Source of the DNA: an uncultured Bacilli bacterium
GTDB lineage: Bacteria > Bacillota_I > Bacilli_A > RF39 > UBA660
Reading direction: 5' to 3'
Assembly (NCBI GenBank): GCA_934101745.1
Contig: CAKOSD010000069.1
Location: 1 to 6,129, forward strand
DNA length: 6,129 nucleotides
Positions 1-5,467 of this stretch are shown here, one piece after another (positions within the stretch are counted from its first letter, which is position 1; each line of letters starts with the position of its first letter). A program made the translations under genes and the position numbers. The notes under the pieces were generated by a model. It worked only from the letters and a program-made list of their open reading frames with translations. It was not told the origin of the DNA and searched no databases.

Positions 1-340
1 GAGTTGCTCCTAACTCTTCACTCGAATCAATCATTTCTTGTTTCCAGTCATCTTTGGATTTATAAATAAGTGATTCATAATTTTTTAATCTTTTTATTTC
101 TTCTTCTATCGTCTTAGTCTGTTCTTCCGTAACATCTTCTTTTAAATAGACAACTATTGTTAAAGTTTCTTCTAATCTCTTCGTAAAATGATCAACATTA
201 GCACTTATTACTATAGCAATAGCAACTAAAATAAGAGTAATAGTTATACAAGTAACTGAGGCAATTGAAAGACTAAAATTTCTAAAAACACTTCTTATAC
301 CATCGCGAAAGTTTCGACCTAAAATTCTTAGATATCTCAT
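1..340 (-). CDS. ftsX: Cell division protein FtsX, N-terminal part (cut by window edge)
   Basis: This is the permease-like membrane subunit of the FtsEX complex, which in Firmicutes passes ATP-driven conformational change from FtsE to extracellular peptidoglycan hydrolases. The first 113 residues are visible, starting MRYLRILGRNFRDGIRSVFRN. They show a short basic cytoplasmic N-terminus, one long transmembrane helix (about residues 24-46, rich in I/V/A/T), and then the start of the extracellular domain (TIVVYLKEDVTEEQ, a strand-helix pattern typical of FtsX). Three more membrane helices are expected beyond the window. The ATG at 340-338 overlaps the TGA of ftsE as ATGA, and AAAGGAG at 357-351 lies 10 nt upstream inside ftsE, so translation is probably coupled. 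The identification rests on family-like sequence plus adjacency to ftsE. Confidence 0.93.
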   Translation of the reverse strand, partial: MRYLRILGRNFRDGIRSVFRNFSLSIASVTCITITLILVAIAIVISANVDHFTKRLEETLTIVVYLKEDVTEEQTKTIEEEIKRLKNYESLIYKSKDDWKQEMIDSSEELGAT

Positions 341-1026
341 ACCTTATACGCTCCTTTCTCGACATCACTAACTTTAACTCCATCTTCAATGGTAACAACT
401 CTTTGTTTCATTCTATCTACTATATCTTTATCATGAGTAGCCATTACCACGGTTGTTCCTAATTCTTTATTAATTTTATATATAGTTCGCATTATTTCCT
501 TGGATGTCTCTGGATCTAAATTACCTGTTGGTTCATCGCAAATTAAAACTTTGGGTTCATTTACGATAGCCCGTGCAATACAAACTCGTTGCATTTCCCC
601 CCCCGATAACTCTTTGGGCATACTTTTTACTTTTTCTTTTAAACCAACTAATTCTAAAGCCGTCATAACTTTAGGTTTGATTTCACTTGCTTTAAAACCT
701 TGAGTTTCTAAAGGAAATGCTACATTTTCATAAACAGTCAATTTAGGTAATAATTTAAAATCTTGGAACACTACCCCTAATTTTCGACGTAATTTATAAA
801 CCTTGCCATTTCTTAACTTACTGACATTTACACCGCCCACATAAACTTCTCCAGAAGTTGGTCTTTCTTCTCGATAAAGCATTTTAATCAAAGTTGATTT
901 TCCTGATGCCGTGGGTCCAATTATAAAAACAAATTCACCTTTCTTTATGCTTAAATTCACATTTGCTAGAGCAGTAACGCCATTTTTATAGACTTTTGAA
1001 CAATTTTTAACTTCAATAAATTTCAC
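337..1026 (-). CDS. ftsE: Cell division ATP-binding protein FtsE
   Basis: Cytoplasmic ATPase of the FtsEX complex, bound to the inner face of FtsX. With the chosen start it has 229 residues, the usual FtsE length. Visible motifs are Walker A GPTASGKST (37-45), Q-loop VVFQD (86-90), ABC signature LSGGEMQR (140-147), Walker B VLICDE with E165, D-loop NLD (169-171) and H-loop ATHD with H198. The start chosen is the GTG at 1026-1024, because AAAGGTGG (1039-1032) lies just upstream and because the product then begins MKFIEVKNCSKVY, as FtsE proteins do. An in-frame ATG at 1044 and a TTG at 1050 have no Shine-Dalgarno. The Walker A is slightly atypical (usual FtsE form is near GxSGAGKST) but complete. 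The signature motif is encoded across an 8-G run. It ends in an ATGA overlap with ftsX and lies 60 nt behind the serine hydrolase gene. Confidence 0.96.
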   Translation of the reverse strand: MKFIEVKNCSKVYKNGVTALANVNLSIKKGEFVFIIGPTASGKSTLIKMLYREERPTSGEVYVGGVNVSKLRNGKVYKLRRKLGVVFQDFKLLPKLTVYENVAFPLETQGFKASEIKPKVMTALELVGLKEKVKSMPKELSGGEMQRVCIARAIVNEPKVLICDEPTGNLDPETSKEIMRTIYKINKELGTTVVMATHDKDIVDRMKQRVVTIEDGVKVSDVEKGAYKV

Positions 1027-1040
1027 TTCAACCACCTTTA
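1027..1040 (-). promoter_or_regulatory. Ribosome binding site that decides the ftsE start
   Basis: Minus-strand AAAGGTGG at 1039-1032 is followed by the 5-nt spacer TTGAA and GTG at 1026-1024. The upstream in-frame ATG (1044-1042) is preceded by an AT-only stretch without Shine-Dalgarno complementarity, so the GTG start is preferred. Confidence 0.6.
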
Positions 1041-1086
1041 CCATAATCAATATATCATAGTTTTGTGAAAAATAAAAGAATAATGC

Positions 1087-2172
1087 CTAATTGCCATTAC
1101 TCTCTTTCACTAAATATTCTGTATATTCATTTACTATTAAATTAATAACTGGTAATAATCTTTTTACCTGCCGATAAGGAGTATCATCGTAACTAGCACT
1201 AGCACTAGCAAGAACAATCATAGGATGATAACCAAACAAAATTCCTGAGGATATTGTGACATCCTTAGTAAACCCTTCTTTAGTAGCACTATTTATATTA
1301 GGAATTGTATTTTTAAAATAATTAAAAACATTATTAGAAAGCAAATTTAAATACTCTTCTCCCCAAGTACTTTCTTTAGCAAAATGATATATTTCTTGCC
1401 AAATAATAGCCATACTTCTTAAATCAGTAAGCCCCCATGGATTATAAGGCGTTAAATGTAGTCTTTTTATACCTAACTCATCTAACATTGCGTTATAGCC
1501 AATAACTCCAAAGTGTGCGTGCAACATTTTATAGGCTACATTATCACTATTAACTATAGTATATTTAATTAAGTCTCTAACAGTATACAAAGTACCAACT
1601 GGACTTTCTTTAACTAATCCGGTCCCATCATTAAAGTAAGTATAAGTGTACATTAATTGTTCATCTAAATCAACTTGACCTAAACTAACTTGTTTATAAA
1701 GATACAAACAATACGCAGCCTTAATAATACTAGCCGTCTGATAAATATTATCAACATTATAACCAATAGACGCTCCTGTTTTTAAATCAAGAAGATAAAC
1801 CGATGAATAAGCCTTATACGAATTAATAGTTTGATAAAGTAAATCAGTAATCCCACTGTTCATTGTATAATCAGTATTTAAAGTAGTTATTTGATTTTTT
1901 ACATAAGAATACGAATTAATATCCCACAAGGGAACCTCATCAGTTTCAATCTCATCCGGTTTAAAATTACTTTTATAAACATAATCAATTGGTTCTTGGT
2001 TATTACTTAACAACTTTTTATTTTCACTAAAATAATCATTTTGATATTGAACTTCATTTTTAACTTCTGGATTTTTAGAAAGCAAATACCAACTAACACC
2101 AGCAAAAGCCAAAAAGCAAATTACCCCACAAAATATTAGCGAAACAATTAAACAATTAATAATTTTTTTCAT
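1087..2172 (-). CDS. Membrane-anchored serine hydrolase, class A beta-lactamase/DD-peptidase fold
   Basis: A 361-residue protein with a short N-terminus and one hydrophobic segment (about residues 5-31), so probably anchored with the catalytic domain outside. A polar linker of roughly 75 residues precedes the penicillin-recognising fold. All three active-site motifs are present: S148-I-I-K151 (nucleophile and SxxK lysine), S209-D-N211, and K298-E-G300 in place of KTG. I see no ExxLN omega-loop glutamate about 36 residues after SDN; the region reads LTPYNPWGLTDL. A peptidase- or esterase-type serine hydrolase acting on the wall is therefore more likely than a true beta-lactamase. Substrate is unknown. 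The ATG at 2172 is chosen, giving MKKIINCLIV; a TTG at 2190 is in frame but lacks a ribosome site. GAGG lies 12 nt before the ATG. It lies 18 nt behind yitT and directly upstream of ftsEX. Confidence 0.88.
   Translation of the reverse strand: MKKIINCLIVSLIFCGVICFLAFAGVSWYLLSKNPEVKNEVQYQNDYFSENKKLLSNNQEPIDYVYKSNFKPDEIETDEVPLWDINSYSYVKNQITTLNTDYTMNSGITDLLYQTINSYKAYSSVYLLDLKTGASIGYNVDNIYQTASIIKAAYCLYLYKQVSLGQVDLDEQLMYTYTYFNDGTGLVKESPVGTLYTVRDLIKYTIVNSDNVAYKMLHAHFGVIGYNAMLDELGIKRLHLTPYNPWGLTDLRSMAIIWQEIYHFAKESTWGEEYLNLLSNNVFNYFKNTIPNINSATKEGFTKDVTISSGILFGYHPMIVLASASASYDDTPYRQVKRLLPVINLIVNEYTEYLVKESNGN
1192..1209. repeat. Hexanucleotide tandem repeat (ACTAGC)3
   Basis: Three perfect tandem copies of ACTAGC lie within the serine hydrolase gene. 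They encode the alternating Ala-Ser stretch in VLASASASYDD near the C-terminus of the protein. Copy-number changes would add or remove two residues and keep the frame. Confidence 0.7.
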
Positions 2173-2190
2173 CTTTATCCAATTCCTCAA

Positions 2191-3078
2191 CTAAAATACT
2201 AGTCTTTTCTTTTCTTTTTTGCCACCTGTTACTTCGTAACAATCACTAACAACGATAAAAGCGTTTGCATCAATTTCTAAAATTTTCTCTCGAAAGGCAT
2301 TATAGGCTCTAGTAGGGACTACTACTTGCAACATTTTTCCTTTCTCAAATAAAAAACCGCCGGTTGTATCTAAAATAGTTACTCCGGTATGCATATTATT
2401 TATAACGTAATCTTGAATTTTTCGATATTTTTTACTAGATATTAAAAACATTTTACTCGTAGATATACCTATAATAATCTTATCTACGATTTTAGTTGAA
2501 ATTATTAATAAAATTAAAGAATAAATGGCGCTTGGTATACCAAATACTAAAATTCCTAATAAAACTATTACCGTATTCATAAGTAATTGGGACTTTCCTT
2601 CCGTCAAGTGCTGATATTTATGAATAATTTTCATAATAATATCGCTCCCTCCCACTGTAAAGCCACTTTTATACACAAAACCATTTCCTATCCCTAACAA
2701 TACACCGGCAATTATAATTATAATAACTATATTAGAAAAAGTAAAAAAAGGGGCTACTAAATCACAAAGTGGTTTAACAAAATCAATTAATAAAGGATAG
2801 AGTATAGCCCCAATAACGCTATTATAAGTTGTATCTTTATCTAAAGTAAAATACGATAAAATTATCAAAAAAATACTACTTATAAAAATAAAATAAGAAG
2901 GTCTTATCCCACACAAAAAATTTAACATTGTAGCAATTCCTGTCATACCACCAATATTAAATTCATTTGGTAACACAAATAAATTATAATTAATAGCCAA
3001 TATCAATAACCCTATTAAAAAAACTACTAAACTTTTTAGTCTTTCTTTATCTGTTAAATGCCCCATTACTCTTTTCAT
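2191..3078 (-). CDS. YitT family membrane protein (DUF161 + DUF2179)
   Basis: A 295-residue polytopic membrane protein matching the YitT family. Residues about 16-215 hold five or six hydrophobic segments. Two glycine-rich motifs, FNIGGMTGIA (40-49) and GFTVGGSDII (139-148), look like the internally repeated halves of the YitT_membrane domain. The C-terminal part (about 222-286), including LQVVVPTRAYNAF and IDANAFIVVSDCYEVTGG, is the soluble DUF2179 domain, related to nucleotide- or metabolite-binding PII-like folds. The transported or sensed ligand is unknown for the family. The start is the ATG at 3078, with AGGA (in the minus-strand run TAGGAGTAGGATAGCA) just upstream; a second in-frame ATG at 3066 is possible. 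It is the first visible gene of the minus-strand group that runs through the serine hydrolase to ftsEX. Confidence 0.92.
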   Translation of the reverse strand: MKRVMGHLTDKERLKSLVVFLIGLLILAINYNLFVLPNEFNIGGMTGIATMLNFLCGIRPSYFIFISSIFLIILSYFTLDKDTTYNSVIGAILYPLLIDFVKPLCDLVAPFFTFSNIVIIIIIAGVLLGIGNGFVYKSGFTVGGSDIIMKIIHKYQHLTEGKSQLLMNTVIVLLGILVFGIPSAIYSLILLIISTKIVDKIIIGISTSKMFLISSKKYRKIQDYVINNMHTGVTILDTTGGFLFEKGKMLQVVVPTRAYNAFREKILEIDANAFIVVSDCYEVTGGKKEKKRLVF

Positions 3079-3151
3079 TGCTATCCTACTCCTACTATAA
3101 TAATACTATATTTTTCTAAATTTGCATATAGTTAATGAGGTGAATTTATAA
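3079..3151. promoter_or_regulatory. Divergent intergenic region between yitT and gerQ
   Basis: Seventy-three AT-rich bases separate two divergent start codons and must hold the promoters of both. On the plus strand there is a perfect TATAAT at 3096-3101, but the hexamer 17 nt upstream (TTTCAT) is weak. On the minus strand TATTAT lies in the run at 3094-3110, with a poor -35. The GerQ ribosome site GAGGTGA is at 3137-3143, 8 nt before the ATG. No individual promoter is convincing. Confidence 0.35.
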
Positions 3152-3589
3152 ATGAATGGAACATATTACCAAAATCCAACTTTTCCAACTAACCAAAATA
3201 ATTATGATGTTAACATGCCTATTCCCAATAATCAAAATTATGCAGGAGGCTCTATTCCTGCTAATAATCAATTAACTCCTACTAATAACAATAATTTTAC
3301 TCCAGACTACAATACTGGAAACACGCTACCTATGGAACAAAGTTACATTGAAAACATTTTAAGGTTAAATAAGGGTAAAATGGTAAAGGCTTATGTAAGT
3401 TTTCCAGACTCAACCGAATGGCGTAATAAAATATTTGCTGGGCGCATTGAAGAAGCCGGTCGTGATCATCTAATTATTAGTAATCCATCTACTGGCGAGT
3501 GGGATTTAATCTTAATGATTTACTTAAATTATGTAACTTTTGACGAAAAAATAAATTATAGTCATAGTTATTCTCAAAAGAACTTCTAA
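3152..3589 (+). CDS. gerQ: Spore coat protein GerQ
   Basis: A 145-residue homologue of the inner spore-coat protein GerQ, which in Bacillus subtilis is made in the mother cell and is needed to place the cortex-lytic enzyme CwlJ. Residues 1-60 form a low-complexity Asn/Pro/Gln/Tyr-rich segment. Residues about 61-136 are the conserved GerQ domain: MEQSYIENILRLNKGK, then KAYVSFPDSTEW, IFAGRIEEAGRDHLII, STGEWDLILMIYLNYVTFDE. The start ATG follows GAGGTGA with 8 nt spacing. Unlike in B. subtilis no cwlJ gene is next to it. The first lysine is K74, so the N-terminal lysines known as transglutaminase sites in B. subtilis are absent. The stop codon sits in a hairpin shared with the convergent hydrolase gene, overlapping it by 4 bp. 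Presence of gerQ implies a sporulating lineage. Confidence 0.93.
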   Translation: MNGTYYQNPTFPTNQNNYDVNMPIPNNQNYAGGSIPANNQLTPTNNNNFTPDYNTGNTLPMEQSYIENILRLNKGKMVKAYVSFPDSTEWRNKIFAGRIEEAGRDHLIISNPSTGEWDLILMIYLNYVTFDEKINYSHSYSQKNF

Positions 3590-3604
3590 AAAAAGAAGTT
3601 CTTT
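3577..3604. terminator. Bidirectional hairpin terminator over the gerQ / hydrolase stop codons
   Basis: A perfect 11-bp inverted repeat, AAAGAACTTCT (3577-3587) and AGAAGTTCTTT (3594-3604), flanks an A6 loop (3588-3593). Both stop codons, gerQ TAA (3587-3589) and the minus-strand TAG (3588-3586), lie in it. The T-rich tract is formed mainly by the distal arm itself (TTCTTT on plus, TTCTTTTG on minus), so intrinsic termination is plausible in both directions but the U-tract is short. Confidence 0.65.
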
Positions 3605-4086
3605 GCTATTTCTAAACTCATTTTTAAAGTACCAGAATAAAAGTGTCCAGGATAAATCTTAGTATTTAAAGGATAATTACTTATTTTTTCCAATGATTTT
3701 TGCATATCTTCATGACTACCAGTAGGTAAATCCATTCTTCCTATCGAATTATAAAATAGAAAATCGCCTGTAAACATTATATTTTCTTCTGGAAAATAAA
3801 AAGTTTTCGAATCACTTGTATGCCCTGGTGTTGCAATAACCTCGTATTTAAATGTTTCTTGCTTAAAATCGTTGGCCTTTATACCATACTTGTTTTCTAA
3901 CTCCTTTAAGGCCCCAATATGATCAAAATGATGATGAGTAACTAAAATTTCTTCTAGTGTTCCCTTAATTTCAGTCTCAATTTTTTTAAACTCATCCCCC
4001 GGATCAATTACTAAATATTTTCCATCTTTTTCTAAAATATAACAATTTTCCTCTAGTTCACCAACCACAATTCTTTTTATATTCAT
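3586..4086 (-). CDS. MBL-fold metallohydrolase, glyoxalase II-like (YqgX-type), short form
   Basis: A 166-residue cytoplasmic metallo-beta-lactamase-fold enzyme. The metal ligands are all visible: H51-x-H53-x-D55-H56 (HHHFDH), H89 in TPGHT, D108 in TGDFLF, and H148 in YPGH. The opening VVGELEENCYIL, the stretch SIGRMDLPTGSHEDM and the end YPGH are characteristic of the hydroxyacylglutathione hydrolase-like subgroup found in Firmicutes (B. subtilis YqgX type). That subgroup is usually a little over 200 residues; here only about 30 residues separate HHHFDH from TPGHT, so a loop or helical insert of some 35-40 residues is missing. Binuclear metal hydrolysis of a thioester or related ester is expected; the exact substrate is not determined by the sequence. 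The ATG follows GGTGA with 5 nt spacing. It overlaps gerQ tail-to-tail by 4 bp. Confidence 0.9.
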   Translation of the reverse strand: MNIKRIVVGELEENCYILEKDGKYLVIDPGDEFKKIETEIKGTLEEILVTHHHFDHIGALKELENKYGIKANDFKQETFKYEVIATPGHTSDSKTFYFPEENIMFTGDFLFYNSIGRMDLPTGSHEDMQKSLEKISNYPLNTKIYPGHFYSGTLKMSLEIAKNFFF

Positions 4087-4101
4087 TTTATCACCATCAC
4101 T

Positions 4102-4130
4102 ACAATAACATATAATTTATTTACTAGCAA
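4102..4130 (-). promoter_or_regulatory. Probable sigma-A promoter of the MBL hydrolase gene
   Basis: On the minus strand, TTGCTA (4130-4125) and TATTGT (4107-4102) are 17 nt apart, with TG one base before the -10 (extended -10). Each hexamer matches the vegetative consensus at four of six positions. The -35 touches that of the lemA promoter on the other strand. Confidence 0.45.
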
Positions 4131-4148
4131 GTCAGTGTGTGTTATACT
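4120..4148 (+). promoter_or_regulatory. Sigma-A type promoter of lemA with extended -10
   Basis: TTTACT (4120-4125) and TATACT (4143-4148) are spaced by exactly 17 nt, and TGT precedes the -10, giving a TGnTATACT extended element. Transcription would start near 4155, followed by the ribosome site GAGGTG (4164-4169) and the lemA ATG at 4175. Confidence 0.65.
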
Positions 4149-4174
4149 ATTCTTATAGAATATGAGGTGTAATT

Positions 4175-4720
4175 ATGGCTTTTATTTATGCTATTTTAAT
4201 TATTTTGATAATAGCAGGGGTTGGGGCAATCACATATATTATTTATTATAACGCTCTTCAAGACTGTAAAATAAAAATTGATGAAGCGGATAGTATGATT
4301 GATGAGGCGCTCCGTTCCAAATATGACATTCTTCTCAAATTAGAATCTCTAATTAAAACTAATATTAAAGAAACTAAAATTAATTTTAAAGACTTAAATG
4401 ATTTAAAAAAAGAAAGTATTTCTAACTTTCAACTAGAAAGAAAATTAGTAGATACCGTTCTTCTTATTAATAAAATTCAAGATGACTTCCCAGAATTAGA
4501 AGAAATAAAAGATTATCGTGAGTTATTAAATGATATTAGAGTTATGGATGAAAGAATAAACGCTGCCAAAAAATACTATAATAAGTACACCTCTAAATCA
4601 AATGAATTAGTTCGTAAATTTCCATCTAACTTAATTGCCAAATTTCATAGTATAACCATTCGTAATTTCTTTGATAATAAAGATATGAATGATGATATTA
4701 TAAATGATTTCAAATTATAA
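4175..4720 (+). CDS. lemA: LemA family membrane protein
   Basis: A 181-residue protein of the LemA family. It starts with a single hydrophobic helix (about residues 3-25) and continues as a long, almost purely helical, charged domain expected to form a helical bundle. Family hallmarks are the segment after the membrane helix, CKIKIDEADSMIDEALRSKY, with the aligned ID/EA pattern, and the C-terminal block RINAAKKYYNKYTSKSN (127-143) followed by FPSNLIAKF (149-157) and FFD. The length is normal. The biochemical role of LemA is poorly known; the family is often linked to membrane protease HtpX or TPM-domain proteins, neither of which is adjacent here. It is a single-gene unit with its own extended -10 promoter and GAGGTG ribosome site. 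Its 3' end overlaps convergent ung by 6 bp, and a hairpin with eight T residues follows. Confidence 0.92.
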   Translation: MAFIYAILIILIIAGVGAITYIIYYNALQDCKIKIDEADSMIDEALRSKYDILLKLESLIKTNIKETKINFKDLNDLKKESISNFQLERKLVDTVLLINKIQDDFPELEEIKDYRELLNDIRVMDERINAAKKYYNKYTSKSNELVRKFPSNLIAKFHSITIRNFFDNKDMNDDIINDFKL

Positions 4721-5374
4721 TCGCCAATCAATAGGTTGGAGATTATTTTTTTTCAAAAATTCATTAGTTCTTGAAAAAGGACGACTGCCAAAGAAACCAC
4801 TTCGACAAGAAAAAGGTGATGGATGAGGACTACTAATTATTAAGTGAATTGGATTAGTAATATATTGTGCCTTTGACTTAGCAAAATTTCCCCACAATAT
4901 AAACACTACCGGTGTAGTCTTAGCATTAACTTTTTTTATTATATAATCAGTTAAGGGTTCCCAACCTAAATTTTTATGCGAAGCAGGACAATCTTTTTTT
5001 ACAGTTAAAACACTATTTAATAGAAGTACCCCTTCTTTTGCCCACTTTGTTAAATCGCCGTCCTCATGAGGAGTAATTCCTAAATCATCATTAAGTTCTT
5101 GATAAATATTTTTTAAAGATGGTGGTATCTTAATATCTTTATGAACTGAAAAAGACAGTCCCATTGCCTCGCCTACCCCGTGATAAGGGTCTTGACCAAC
5201 TATTACAACTTTAACATCTTTATACGGAGTTAATTTTAAAGCATTAAATATATCTTCTTTTGGGGGAAATATTGTTTCTTTACTGTATAAATTTAAAACC
5301 TTTTGATAAAATCCATTAAAATTTGGACTATTCCAAATAATTTTTAACTCATTATCCCAATCATTTCCTATCAT
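4715..5374 (-). CDS. ung: Uracil-DNA glycosylase, family 1
   Basis: A 219-residue base-excision repair enzyme that removes uracil from DNA. All family 1 motifs are intact: the water-activating loop GQDPYHG (60-66) with catalytic D62, the uracil-binding strand LLLNSVLTV (117-125) with N120, and the DNA-intercalation loop HPSPFS (184-189) with H184. WAKEGVLLLN and GWEPLTDYII are also typical. Length is close to the usual 220-230 residues. The ATG at 5374 has AAGGA 7 nt upstream. A weak promoter candidate for ung (AAGACA, 17 nt, TAAAAT on the minus strand) overlaps the terminator of the preceding rlmH. The 3' end overlaps lemA tail-to-tail by 6 bp. Nothing is unusual in the protein. Confidence 0.97.
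   Translation of the reverse strand: MIGNDWDNELKIIWNSPNFNGFYQKVLNLYSKETIFPPKEDIFNALKLTPYKDVKVVIVGQDPYHGVGEAMGLSFSVHKDIKIPPSLKNIYQELNDDLGITPHEDGDLTKWAKEGVLLLNSVLTVKKDCPASHKNLGWEPLTDYIIKKVNAKTTPVVFILWGNFAKSKAQYITNPIHLIISSPHPSPFSCRSGFFGSRPFSRTNEFLKKNNLQPIDWRL
4724..4753 (+). terminator. Rho-independent terminator of lemA, inside the ung coding end
   Basis: CCAATC (4724-4729) pairs with GGTTGG (4734-4739) across a 4-nt AATA loop with one G-U pair. An unbroken run of eight T (4746-4753) follows after AGATTA. The stem lies 4 nt past the lemA stop and inside the last codons of the opposite-strand ung. The 6-nt gap before the T-run makes it weaker than ideal. Confidence 0.55.
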
Positions 5375-5411
5375 AATTTTCCTTCTCTCTATAAAACATA
5401 TTTTACCAAAT

Positions 5412-5447
5412 AAAAAGACTACTGTCTTTATTTTCAGTAATCTTTTT
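5412..5447 (-). terminator. Rho-independent terminator of the walJ-rlmH operon
   Basis: On the minus strand AAAAAGATTACTG (5447-5435) pairs with CAGTAGTCTTTTT (5424-5412) over 13 positions with one G-U wobble and a 10-nt loop. The distal arm ends in five T, followed by ATTT. It begins 20 nt behind the rlmH stop. A shorter alternative hairpin, AAAGAC/GTCTTT with a 4-nt loop (5429-5414), uses the same distal arm. The plus strand is also T-rich after the repeat (TTTTTTAGTTTTT), so it could stop readthrough from the other side. Confidence 0.8.
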
Positions 5448-5467
5448 TAGTTTTTATGAACAGATTA

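Noticed and set aside
500..703. A 67-codon open frame on the plus strand
   Set aside because: It lies wholly antisense within ftsE, has no ribosome site, and its translation resembles no protein family; it is a shadow of the real gene.
1027..1086. TATGAT/TATATT motifs as an internal promoter for ftsE
   Set aside because: No acceptable -35 at 16-18 nt; in an AT-rich spacer such hexamers occur by chance.
1081..1099. Inverted repeat TAATG...CATTA at the end of the hydrolase gene as a terminator
   Set aside because: Only 5 bp with a 9-nt loop and no T-run on the minus strand; the operon probably continues into ftsE.
2173..2190. TTG start six codons upstream for the serine hydrolase
   Set aside because: It directly abuts the yitT stop with no ribosome site; the ATG at 2172 gives a normal MKK-hydrophobic N-terminus.
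3125..3132. CATATAGT, similar to a mother-cell sigma-E/sigma-K -10 element before gerQ
   Set aside because: Transcription would begin at about 3139, inside the GAGGTGA ribosome site, and no properly spaced -35 is visible, so it cannot drive a translatable gerQ message.
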